Shown here: positions 29,003 through 37,113 of the stretch, piece by piece
How positions within the stretch are numbered: the first letter of the stretch is position 1
Layout of the letters: every line of letters begins with the position of its first letter
Origin: Cellulomonas sp. ES6
Lineage (GTDB): Bacteria > Actinomycetota > Actinomycetes > Actinomycetales > Cellulomonadaceae
DNA: 64,000 nucleotides
Assembly: GCF_030053835.1 (NCBI RefSeq)
Contig: NZ_CP125655.1
Location: 2,480,001-2,544,000 of the forward strand
Reading direction: 5' to 3'
The notes under the pieces: generated by a model
Seen by the model: the letters and a program-made list of their open reading frames with translations, nothing else
What the model was told of the DNA's origin: nothing
Database searches by the model: none
Program-made: the position numbers and the translations under genes

Positions 29003-30238
29003 GTGACGGACAGCACGACCGCCGACGGGGCGACCCCGTCGGGGTGGCCCGGCGCCGCGCCCGACCCGGCCGACCCGGCGATCGGCGGTCCGATCGCCGT
29101 CCTGCTGGTCGAGGACGACGACGGCGACGCGCTGCTCGTCGAGGAGCACCTGGCGGACGCCGGGCTCGACGTGCGGCTGGCACGGGCCCGCTCGCTGGAC
29201 GAGGCGACGGACCTGCTGGACGTCGACTGCGTGCTGCTGGACCTCGGCCTCCCGGACGCCGTGGGGCTCGGAGCCCTCGAGCGGCTGCTCGCGGCCGGCG
29301 CGCCGGCGGTCGTCGTGCTGACCGGGCGGACCGACACCGAGACGGGCCTGCAGGCGGTGGCCGCGGGCGCCCAGGACTACCTCGTCAAGGGCGAGGTCGA
29401 CGGGGAGCTGCTCAGCCGGTCCGTCCGCTACGCCGTCCAGCGCCGGCGGCTGCAGGCGGTCGACCGCGCGCTGTACCGCAGCATGGTGCGCGCGGAGGAG
29501 ACGGTGCGGTTCGAGAGCGCCCTGCTGCCGCGCCCGGCCGTGCGGGACGACGCGCTCGAGGTGCTCGTGGGCTACCGCGCGGGCCGCGACGGCGTGCTCG
29601 GCGGGGACTTCTACGACGTCGTGGAGCGACCGGACGGCACCGTGCTGGCCATCGTGGGCGACGTGTGCGGCCACGGCCCGGACGAGGCGGCGCTCGGTGC
29701 CGTGCTGCGCACCGCCTGGCGGACGCTGGTGCTCGCGGACGTCCCGACGGGCGGGCTGCTGCCGCTGCTGGAGCGGGTGCTCGTCTCGGAGCGGACCCGC
29801 GCCGAGGTGTTCACGACGATGTCGATGGTCGAGGTCGCGCCGGACCGCGGCTCGGTGGACCTGTACCTGGCGGGGCACCCGGTGCCGATCGTCGTCGGGG
29901 ACGGGGCGTCCCGGCCGTCCGAGCTGCTGCCGACGGACCTGCGGGGGCGCGCGCTGGGCATCCCCGTCGACGGCACGTGGTCGCCGCGGCGGCTCGACCT
30001 CGGCCCGTCGTGGCGCCTCATGATGTACACGGACGGCGTCCTGGAGGCCACGGTGGGCGGCTCCCACGAGCGCATCGGCAAGGAGGGGCTGCTGGACGTG
30101 GTCGACGACGCGGTCCGGACGGCCCCGCGCCACCAGGTGGTGCACGAGGTGCTGCACGAGGTGCGGCGCCGGCACGGCGGGGAGCTGGTGGACGACACCG
30201 CGATCGTCGTCCTCGGCTGGTCGGGGGCGCCCGCGTGA
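29003..30238 (+). CDS. Response regulator with PP2C/SpoIIE phosphatase output
   Basis: A 411-residue two-domain protein. The receiver (about 30-150) has the acidic pocket LLVEDDDGD, phosphorylatable Asp in VLLDLGLP, and Lys in YLVKGE. After a coiled linker comes a PP2C domain (about 195-405) with GGDFYDVV, GDVCGHGPDEA and MMYTDGVLEA, the metal-binding aspartates of RsbU/SpoIIE phosphatases. By family it dephosphorylates an anti-sigma-factor antagonist when its receiver is phosphorylated. GTG 29003 is preceded by GAAGGGGG. The kinase and small receiver genes follow directly, forming one signalling cassette. No antagonist or anti-sigma gene is adjacent. Confidence 0.93.
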   Translation: MTDSTTADGATPSGWPGAAPDPADPAIGGPIAVLLVEDDDGDALLVEEHLADAGLDVRLARARSLDEATDLLDVDCVLLDLGLPDAVGLGALERLLAAGAPAVVVLTGRTDTETGLQAVAAGAQDYLVKGEVDGELLSRSVRYAVQRRRLQAVDRALYRSMVRAEETVRFESALLPRPAVRDDALEVLVGYRAGRDGVLGGDFYDVVERPDGTVLAIVGDVCGHGPDEAALGAVLRTAWRTLVLADVPTGGLLPLLERVLVSERTRAEVFTTMSMVEVAPDRGSVDLYLAGHPVPIVVGDGASRPSELLPTDLRGRALGIPVDGTWSPRRLDLGPSWRLMMYTDGVLEATVGGSHERIGKEGLLDVVDDAVRTAPRHQVVHEVLHEVRRRHGGELVDDTAIVVLGWSGAPA

Positions 30239-30254
30239 GCGCCCGCAGGCGCCG

Positions 30255-31811
30255 GTGCGGACGAACGCGACGCTCCGGCGGCGGCTCGGCCGCGCGCTGG
30301 TCGCCGGCTCCGTGGTGCTCGGGCTGGTGGCGGTCGGCGCCGCGGTCGCGCTGTGGCGGATGCTGGACAGCCAGGACCTGGTGACCGACGGCTACTTCGT
30401 CGCGATCACCGACGCGGAGTCGGCGTACACGCGCCTCGTCGACGCGGAGACGGCCGTGCGCGGCTACGCGCTGACGGGGTTCGACGGCACGCTGGAGCCG
30501 TACGAGCGGGCGTCGGGTGCCACCGCGGCGCTGCGGTCGGACGCGCGCGACGACCGGGCCGTGCGGGAGGCGGCGGAGGCAGCGGTCGCGGCCGCCGAGC
30601 GCTGGGACGCGGAGTTCGCCGCCCCGACGATCGAGGCCGTCGCGGCGGACGGGCCGTCGGCGGTGACGCCGGAGGAGGTCGAGCAGGGCCGCGTGCTCTT
30701 CGACGGCACGCGCGCCGCGGTCGAGGCGTACCTGGACGTGCTGCGGGAGGGTCGCGACGAGGCCGCCTCCGACCTGGCCGCCTGGACGCGCATCGTCATC
30801 GGCTCGCTGTTCGCGCTCGTCGTCGCGGGTGCCGTCGCGGGGTTCGCGCTGTGGGGCACGCTGCGCCGGTGGGTCACCGCCCCGCTCGACGCGCTCGCGT
30901 CCGACGCGCGCGTCGTGAGCGGCGGCGACCTGCACCACGAGGTGCGGACCACCGGGCCGGGCGAGATCGCGGAGCTCGCGGAGGCCGTCGAGCGGATGCG
31001 GCTGCACCTGGTGGCGCAGGTGCAGGAGGTCGAGGCGTCCCGCGCGGAGATCAGCGAGGCGCACGACCGGCTCAGCGAGCAGGCGGAGGAGCTGCGGCGG
31101 TCGAACCGCGACCTCGAGCAGTTCGCGTACGTCGCGTCGCACGACCTGCAGGAGCCGCTGCGCAAGATCTCCTCGTTCACGCAGCTGCTGCAGAAGCGCT
31201 ACGGCGGCCAGCTCGACGACCGCGCCGACCAGTACATCGCGTTCGCGGTCGACGGCGCGAAGCGGATGCAGCAGCTCATCCAGGACCTGCTGGGGTTCTC
31301 CCGGGTCGGGCGGCTCGGCGGCGAGCTCGCGGACGTGCCGCTCGAGGGCGCGCTCGCGGACGCGCTGGACAACCTCGCGGAGCTGGTGGCGGACACCGGC
31401 GCCGTGGTCGAGCACGCGGACCTGCCCGTCGTCCGCGGCGAGCGGCCGCTGCTCGTGCAGCTGCTGCAGAACCTCGTCGGCAACGCGATCAAGTTCCGCG
31501 ACCCCGGGCGTCCGCCGGTGGTCCGGATCACCGCCGAGCGGGTGGGAGACTTCTGGGAGGTCGAGTGCCGGGACAACGGGATCGGCATCGACCCGCAGTA
31601 CGCGGACCGCGTCTTCGTGATCTTCCAGCGGCTGCACCCCAAGGACCTGTACGAGGGGACGGGCATCGGCCTGGCCCTGTGCAAGAAGATCGTCGAGTAC
31701 CACGGCGGTCGCATCTGGCTCGGTGAGCCCGACGGTCCCGGCACCAGCGTCCGCTGGACGCTGCCGGCCGCCGAGGCGTCCGCACCGGGGCCCACCGACG
31801 GAACGGAGTGA
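30255..31811 (+). CDS. CHASE3-HAMP sensor histidine kinase
   Basis: A 518-residue membrane kinase. Helix 1 lies at about 14-34, an extracellular CHASE3-like helical bundle with [13 protein letters not shown] at about 40-175, helix 2 at about 180-203, then HAMP and a coiled coil. The phosphorylated His is in [16 protein letters not shown], the phytochrome-like HisKA type. The ATPase has [17 protein letters not shown] and [14 protein letters not shown]. Start GTG 30255 is 17 bases after the previous stop; stop overlaps the next gene (GTGA). It probably phosphorylates both flanking receivers. Confidence 0.94.
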   Translation: MRTNATLRRRLGRALVAGSVVLGLVAVGAAVALWRMLDSQDLVTDGYFVAITDAESAYTRLVDAETAVRGYALTGFDGTLEPYERASGATAALRSDARDDRAVREAAEAAVAAAERWDAEFAAPTIEAVAADGPSAVTPEEVEQGRVLFDGTRAAVEAYLDVLREGRDEAASDLAAWTRIVIGSLFALVVAGAVAGFALWGTLRRWVTAPLDALASDARVVSGGDLHHEVRTTGPGEIAELAEAVERMRLHLVAQVQEVEASRAEISEAHDRLSEQAEELRRSNRDLEQFAYVASHDLQEPLRKISSFTQLLQKRYGGQLDDRADQYIAFAVDGAKRMQQLIQDLLGFSRVGRLGGELADVPLEGALADALDNLAELVADTGAVVEHADLPVVRGERPLLVQLLQNLVGNAIKFRDPGRPPVVRITAERVGDFWEVECRDNGIGIDPQYADRVFVIFQRLHPKDLYEGTGIGLALCKKIVEYHGGRIWLGEPDGPGTSVRWTLPAAEASAPGPTDGTE

Positions 31812-32253
31812 GCGTGGCACGCACCGGCAAGGTCATCGACGTCCTGCTCGTCGAGGACGACCCGGGTGACGTCCTCATGACGCGCGAGGCGTTCGAGGAC
31901 AACAAGGTCGCCAACCGGCTCGCCGTGGTGTCCGACGGCGCGAGCGCGCTGGCGTACCTGCGCAAGGAGGGCGAGCACGCCGACGCCCGCACGCCCGACC
32001 TGGTGCTGCTGGACCTCAACCTCCCCGCATGGACGGGCGCGAGGTGCTCGAGGCGATGAAGAACGACGCGGAGCTGCGCAGCATCCCGGTGGTCGTCCTG
32101 ACCACCTCGGAGGCCGAGGAGGACGTCGTGCGGTCCTACGCGCTGCACGCCAACGCGTACGTCACCAAGCCGGTGGACTTCGACCGCTTCATCGAGGTCG
32201 TCCGCCAGATCGACGAGTTCTTCGTCGAGGTCGTGCGCCTGCCGCAGCGCTGA
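31808..32253 (+). CDS. Rcp1-like single-domain response regulator (likely frameshifted)
   Basis: A 148-residue CheY-like receiver if one base is restored. The 5' part reads [20 protein letters not shown] and [10 protein letters not shown] (phospho-Asp), then frame is lost. The 3' part in the next frame reads [27 protein letters not shown] and [13 protein letters not shown] (conserved Thr and Lys). The break is at the CCCC run 32023-32026. A fifth C would give [12 protein letters not shown], the normal family sequence. GTG 31808 overlaps the kinase stop. Rcp1-type regulators partner with CHASE/phytochrome-like kinases, which fits the neighbour. Confidence 0.88.
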
Positions 32254-32309
32254 CACCTCCGGCGCCCGACCCCTCGCCCGCACGCCCGCGGGCGAGCATG
32301 CTGGGCGTC

Positions 32310-32582
32310 ATGGACACCACGGACTGGCAGGACAACGAGGTCGTCGCGTGGCTGACCGGTGGCGTCGGGCTCGTCGTCGCGGTGGCCGTCTGGCTGATCT
32401 TCCTGATCGCCTACATCCGGATCATCCAGAAGGCCGGCTACTCGGGCTGGTGGATCCTCATCGGCCTCGTGCCGGTCGTGAACGTGGTGATGTTCCTCGT
32501 CTTCGCGTACTCCCGGTGGCCGGTGCAGCGCGAGGTCGACGAGCTGCGCGCCCGCGTCGGGGGCGGCGGCTACCTGCGCTGA
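32310..32582 (+). CDS. Small membrane protein of unknown function
   Basis: A 90-residue protein with two membrane segments (about 16-40 and 45-70; GYSGWWILIGLVPVVNVV is the clearest family-like stretch, similar to DUF805-type proteins). The cytoplasmic tail is REVDELRARVGGGG. I chose ATG 32310 (MDTTDWQDNE) as a likely leaderless start, since CATGCT lies at -10-like distance; ATG 32298 is the alternative. Function unknown. Confidence 0.75.
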   Translation: MDTTDWQDNEVVAWLTGGVGLVVAVAVWLIFLIAYIRIIQKAGYSGWWILIGLVPVVNVVMFLVFAYSRWPVQREVDELRARVGGGGYLR

Positions 32583-32655
32583 GCTGCCGTCCGTCCGGGG
32601 TTGTCGGGACCCCACAACGGGGGCCGCCCGTCTTGACGCGCCCCGGGCCCTCGGA

Positions 32656-32691
32656 CCTACGGTTGCGTAGCCTACGCTGGCGTAGGTTACG
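32656..32691. promoter_or_regulatory. Tandem palindromic operator upstream of the 2-oxoacid dehydrogenase operon
   Basis: Two 15-base direct repeats (CCTACGGTTGCGTAG and CCTACGCTGGCGTAG) lie end to end, each itself an inverted repeat. The right part also reads as 12-base arms CGTAGCCTACGC / GCGTAGGTTACG with one mismatch and a 2-base spacer. It lies 47 bases before E1 alpha. The design suggests a dimeric regulator (TetR-like or similar) bound twice. The regulator is not in the window. Confidence 0.7.
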
Positions 32692-32738
32692 ACAGGCCCC
32701 CGGTCCTCCGAGGGCGCCCCCAGGCGAAGGAGTACCGC

Positions 32739-33862
32739 GTGAGCCCCAGCGGTCCGCTCACCGACGACGGCCTGGTCCAGCTGCTGACGCCCACGGGCGA
32801 GCGCGTGGACCACCCCGGTTACGCACCCCGGGTCGCCCACCTCGACGCCGACGCGCTGCGCGGCCTGTACCGCGACATGGTGCTGGTCCGGCGGTTCGAC
32901 ACCGAGGCGACCGCCCTGCAGCGCCAGGGGGAGCTGGGCCTGTGGGCGCAGAGCCTCGGGCAGGAGGCCGCGCAGGTCGGCTCCGGCCGGGCGCTCGCCC
33001 CGCAGGACTACGTGTTCCCGTCCTACCGCGAGCACGGCGTCGCGCACACCCGCGGCCTCGACCTCACGCAGATCCTGCCGCTGTTCCGCGGCGTCGACCA
33101 CGGCGGCTGGGACTCCGACGCCCTGCGGTTCCACCTGTACACGCTGGTCATCGGCTCGCACACGCTGCACGCCACGGGCTACGCGATGGGCGTGCAGCGC
33201 GACGGCGCGGTCGGCACCGGCGACCCCGAGCGGGACACCGCCGTCGTCACGTACTTCGGCGACGGGGCGACCTCGCAGGGCGACGTCAACGAGGCCCTGG
33301 TGTTCGCCGCCGTGAACAACGCGCCCCTCGTGCTGTTCTGCCAGAACAACCAGTGGGCGATCTCCGAGCCCACCACCCGCCAGGCGCGCGTCCCGCTCGC
33401 CGCGCGCGGCCCGGGCTTCGGCGTGCCGAGCGTGCGCGTCGACGGCAACGACGTCCTCGCCTGCTACGCCGTCACGGCCGAGGCCGCCGAGCGCGCGCGG
33501 TCCGGCGGCGGCCCCACCCTCATCGAGGCGTTCACCTACCGGATGGGCGCCCACACCACCTCCGACGACCCGTCGCGCTACCGCTCGGCGGCCGAGGAGG
33601 ACTACTGGCGCCAGCGCGACCCGATCGACCGGCTCGACGCGCACCTCACCGCGACCGGTGAGCTGTCCGACGCGTTCCGGGCCGAGGTGGCGGCCGAGGC
33701 CGACGCCCTCGGCGAGCGCGTCCGGACCACGGCCCGCGCGCTCGGCCGGCCGGAGACCAGCACGATGTTCGAGCACGTGTACGCGACGCCGCACGCGGTG
33801 GTCGACGCGGAGCGTGCCTGGTTCGAGGACTACGAGGCGTCGTTCACGGGGGTGACCGGTGA
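32739..33862 (+). CDS. 2-oxoacid dehydrogenase E1 component, alpha subunit (likely frameshift at stop)
   Basis: About 374 residues. The thiamine-diphosphate site is GDGATSQGDVNEALVFAAVNN, and the phosphorylation-loop-like YRMGAHTTSDDPSRYR follows. With the beta subunit it decarboxylates pyruvate or branched-chain 2-oxoacids. GTG 32739 is preceded by GAAGGAG. As given the frame has no stop: it continues through E1 beta in the wrong frame and rejoins E2. One more G in the run 33848-33852 would end it SFTGGDR at the TGA at 33860, overlapping the E1 beta GTG (GTGA), the arrangement used throughout this genome. I give that end. Branched-chain acids are likely, since actinobacteria usually use AceE for pyruvate. 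Confidence 0.9.
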
Positions 33863-34848
33863 GCCAGCGGATGACGTTCGCCAAGGCGATCAACACGGGC
33901 CTGCGCAAGGCCCTCGAGCGCGACCCGAAGGTCATGCTCATGGGCGAGGACATCGGCACCCTCGGTGGCGTGTTCCGCGTGACCGACGGGCTGGCGAAGG
34001 ACTTCGGCACCGACCGCGTCGTCGACACCCCGCTCGCGGAGTCCGGCATCGTCGGCACCGCCATCGGCCTCGCGCTGCGCGGCTACCGGCCGGTCTGCGA
34101 GATCCAGTTCGACGGGTTCATCTTCCCGGCGTTCGACCAGATCACGACGCAGCTGTCGAAGATGCACTACCGGTCGCGCGGGCGGCTCACCCTGCCCGTC
34201 GTGATCCGGGTGCCGTACGGCGGCGGCATCGGGGCGGTCGAGCACCACTCGGAGTCGCCCGAGGTGCTGTTCGCGCACACCGCCGGCCTCCGCGTGGTCA
34301 GCCCGTCGGACCCGCAGGACGCGTACACGATGATCCAGCAGGCGATCGCCTCGCCGGACCCGGTGCTGTTCTTCGAGCCGAAGGGCCGCTACTGGGAGAA
34401 GGGCGACGTCGACACGGACGCCGACGCCGTCGCGGCGCCCTCGACGCTCGACGGGGCGCGCGTGCTGCGACCCGGCACCGACGTCACGCTCGTCGCCCAC
34501 GGCCCGACCGTCGCCACCGCGCTCAAGGTCGCGGACGCGGCCGCCGCCGAGGGGCGGTCGGTCGAGGTCGTCGACCTGCGCGCGATCTCCCCGCTGGACG
34601 TGGGCACCGTCGTGGAGTCCGTGCGCCGCACCGGCCGCTGCGTGGTCGTGCACGAGGCGCCCGTGCTGTACGGCACCGGGGCGGAGGTCGCGGCCCGGGT
34701 CACGGAGGAGTGCTTCTACCACCTCGAGGCGCCGGTGCTCCGCGTCGGCGGGTTCCACACCCCGTACCCCGTCGCCAAGCTGGAGCACGAGTACCTGCCC
34801 GGCCTCGACCGCGTCCTCGACGCCGTCGACCGCGTGCTCGCGCACTGA
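33859..34848 (+). CDS. 2-oxoacid dehydrogenase E1 component, beta subunit
   Basis: A 329-residue transketolase-like protein. Family motifs: MLMGEDIGTLGGVFRVT, DTPLAESGIVGTAIGLALRG, RVPYGGGIGAVEHHSES and LYGTGAEVAARV. It forms the alpha2-beta2 E1 with the previous gene. GTG 33859 overlaps the predicted E1 alpha stop. The gene is intact. The E2 gene follows after 41 bases. No E3 (dihydrolipoamide dehydrogenase) gene is present; it is usually encoded elsewhere. Confidence 0.95.
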   Translation: MSQRMTFAKAINTGLRKALERDPKVMLMGEDIGTLGGVFRVTDGLAKDFGTDRVVDTPLAESGIVGTAIGLALRGYRPVCEIQFDGFIFPAFDQITTQLSKMHYRSRGRLTLPVVIRVPYGGGIGAVEHHSESPEVLFAHTAGLRVVSPSDPQDAYTMIQQAIASPDPVLFFEPKGRYWEKGDVDTDADAVAAPSTLDGARVLRPGTDVTLVAHGPTVATALKVADAAAAEGRSVEVVDLRAISPLDVGTVVESVRRTGRCVVVHEAPVLYGTGAEVAARVTEECFYHLEAPVLRVGGFHTPYPVAKLEHEYLPGLDRVLDAVDRVLAH

Positions 34849-34889
34849 CACCGCCCGACGTCCCACCCCCCACCCAGGGAGCAGCACCC

Positions 34890-36416
34890 GTGCCGTCCTA
34901 CCAGCAGTTCCGCCTCCCCGACGCGGGCGAGGGCCTCACCGAGGCCGAGATCGCCGCCTGGCACGTCGCCGTCGGGGACACCGTCGCGATCAACCAGACC
35001 ATCGTCGAGATCGAGACCGCGAAGTCGCTGGTCGACCTCCCGTCCCCGTACGCGGGCGTGGTCACGCGGCTGCTGGTCGCCGAGGGCGAGACGGTCGAGG
35101 TCGGCACCCCGATCATCGAGATCGACACCGACCCGACCGGGTCCGCGCCCGAGGGCGGCGCGCCCGGCGCCACCGGCGTGGGGCCGGAGGTGGCGGTGCA
35201 GGACCCGACGTCGGACGCGGAGCCGGTGGCGGCTGCTGCGGCGGCGGAGCCCGCGCCGGAGGCCGAGGAGGCCGGCGGCGCCGTGCTCGTCGGCTACGGC
35301 ACGGCCGCCGCTCCCACGCGACGCCGGGCGCGGTTCACCTCGGCCGAGGGCGACCCGGCCGCCGGCGCGACGTCGGCCGCCCCCGCCGACGCCGACGTGC
35401 GCCCCGCGACCGCCGGGCCCGGCGCGTCCCGGACCGGCGCGGCGTCCGCGGCCCCGGTCGCCGTCCCCGCCGCGGCGCCGTCCGCGACCGAGCCGGACAC
35501 CCGCGCAGGGGGCCGCGCCCTCGCCAAGCCGCCGGTCCGCAAGCTCGCCCGCGACCTCGGCGTCGACCTCGACTCCGTGCAGCCCACCGGCCCCGGGGGC
35601 ATCGTCACCCGCGAGGACGTGCTCGCGCACCAGGCCTCCGCCGAGGCCCGCCAGCTCGCCACCTACCCCGGCGACGACCAGCCGTGGCTCGCGTCCGGCA
35701 CGGTCTCGCCCGACGGCCGGCAGACCCGCGTCCCCGTGAAGTCCGTCCGCAAGCGCACCGCGGAGGCCATGGTCACGTCCGCGTTCACCGCGCCGCACGT
35801 CACCGTGTTCCACACCGTCGACGTCACCCGCACGATGCGCCTCGTCGCCCGCCTGCGGGAGGACCGCGAGTTCCGCGACGTCCGCGTGACGCCGCTGCTC
35901 ATCGCCGCCAAGGCCCTGCTGCTCGCCGTCCGCCGCCACCCGGACGTCAACGCGTCCTGGGACGAGGCCGCGCAGGAGATCGTCTACAAGCACTACGTGA
36001 ACCTCGGCATCGCCGCCGCGACCCCCCGCGGGCTCGTCGTGCCGAACATCAAGGACGCGCACCGGCTCGGCCTGCGCGACCTGGCGCTCGGGCTCGCGGA
36101 CCTCACGTCGACCGCCCGCGCCGGCAAGACGACCCCGCGGGACATGTCCGACGGCACCATCACCATCACGAACGTCGGCGTGTTCGGCATCGACACCGGC
36201 ACCCCGATCCTCAACCCCGGCGAGGCCGCGATCCTGGCCTTCGGCGCCATCCGCGAGCAGCCGTGGGTGCACAAGGGCAAGATCAAGATCCGCCACGTCA
36301 CGCAGCTCGCGCTGTCCGTCGACCACCGCCTGGTGGACGGGGAGCTCGGGTCGCGGGTGCTCGCCGACGTCGCCGCGGTGCTGGCGGACCCGGCGCAGGC
36401 GCTGGTCTGGGGCTGA
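34890..36416 (+). CDS. 2-oxoacid dehydrogenase E2 (lipoamide acyltransferase)
   Basis: A 508-residue protein. One lipoyl domain (residues 1-80) has the lipoylated Lys in EIETAKSLVDLPSP. An Ala/Pro-rich linker follows, then the E1/E3-binding domain (KPPVRKLARDLGVDL ... GPGGIVTREDV, about 210-250). The catalytic domain has the active-site His in SVDHRLVDGELGS and ITNVGVFGIDTG. Start is GTG 34890 with GGGAG 9 bases upstream. It moves the acyl group from E1 to CoA. Confidence 0.95.
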   Translation: MPSYQQFRLPDAGEGLTEAEIAAWHVAVGDTVAINQTIVEIETAKSLVDLPSPYAGVVTRLLVAEGETVEVGTPIIEIDTDPTGSAPEGGAPGATGVGPEVAVQDPTSDAEPVAAAAAAEPAPEAEEAGGAVLVGYGTAAAPTRRRARFTSAEGDPAAGATSAAPADADVRPATAGPGASRTGAASAAPVAVPAAAPSATEPDTRAGGRALAKPPVRKLARDLGVDLDSVQPTGPGGIVTREDVLAHQASAEARQLATYPGDDQPWLASGTVSPDGRQTRVPVKSVRKRTAEAMVTSAFTAPHVTVFHTVDVTRTMRLVARLREDREFRDVRVTPLLIAAKALLLAVRRHPDVNASWDEAAQEIVYKHYVNLGIAAATPRGLVVPNIKDAHRLGLRDLALGLADLTSTARAGKTTPRDMSDGTITITNVGVFGIDTGTPILNPGEAAILAFGAIREQPWVHKGKIKIRHVTQLALSVDHRLVDGELGSRVLADVAAVLADPAQALVWG

Positions 36417-36438
36417 GGGCGGCGGGCGGCCCGGTCGC

Positions 36439-36915
36439 TCAGCCGTCCAGGCGGGCGGCGACGTCCGCCGGGAAGCCGCCCGTCGCGACCGGGCCCCAGC
36501 GGGTCGGCGTGACGCGGATCAGCGACTTGCCCTGCACGCGCATCGCGGCGCGGTACTCGTCCCAGTCCGGGTGCTCGCCGGCGATGCAGCGGTAGTAGTC
36601 GACGAGCGCGTCCTCGGCCTCCGGCATGTGCAGCACCTCGGCGTCGCCGTCGACCTGCACCCAGGGGCCGTCCCAGTCGTCGGACAGCACGAGCACCGAG
36701 ACGCGGGGGTCCCGCTCGGCGTTGACCGTCTTCGCCCGGCCCGGGTAGGTCGACACGACGATGCGGCCGGACCCGTCGACGCCGCCGCTCACCGGGGACA
36801 CCTGCGGGCGGCCGTCGCGGCGGGCCGTCACCAGCAGCAGGTGGTGGCGCGGGCGGACGAAGTCGAGCAGCTCGGGCAGGTCGACGGTGCGGGTGGTCGC
36901 GATGGATCGGGCCAT
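36439..36915 (-). CDS. PPOX-class F420-dependent flavin/deazaflavin oxidoreductase-like protein
   Basis: A 158-residue split-barrel protein of the pyridoxamine-phosphate-oxidase-like fold. HHLLLVTARRDGRPQVSPVS at the N-terminus and VVSTYPGRAKTVNAERDPRVS are typical of F420-binding actinobacterial members of known subfamilies. DWDGPWVQVDGDAEV lies in the barrel. Convergent with the E2 gene, 22 bases away. Substrate unknown. Confidence 0.85.
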   Translation of the reverse strand: MARSIATTRTVDLPELLDFVRPRHHLLLVTARRDGRPQVSPVSGGVDGSGRIVVSTYPGRAKTVNAERDPRVSVLVLSDDWDGPWVQVDGDAEVLHMPEAEDALVDYYRCIAGEHPDWDEYRAAMRVQGKSLIRVTPTRWGPVATGGFPADVAARLDG

Positions 36916-37113
36916 GGGTCGACCCTAGGCCGCGGCGCGCGCGCCCGCCGCGGAGGGCGCCCGGGCGGGACGTCGCACCGATGTGGCAGGTCGCTTCCGC
37001 GGTGCTCTCGGCGAGGGCTAGCGTGGAGGGCCCCGCCCGCCGGCGGTGGACGCGCCGCGCAGCACCGGCGCGGCAGAGGACCGCCCGACGGTCGTACCCG
37101 TCCGAGGTGAACC

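Noticed and set aside
27881..30238. Aminotransferase-receiver-phosphatase fusion protein
   Set aside because: The junction is a single-base frame problem in a G run, and the second gene has its own GTG and ribosome site. Two separate proteins fit family lengths.
32590..32625. Terminator after the small membrane protein gene at 32310
   Set aside because: GGGGTTGTCGGGACCCC and ACAACGGGG can be drawn as short competing stems, but none is long or stable enough to call.
32739..36416. Single 1225-residue E1 alpha-E2 protein
   Set aside because: The middle third is E1 beta read in the wrong frame; a correct E1 beta gene with normal start and stop exists in another frame.
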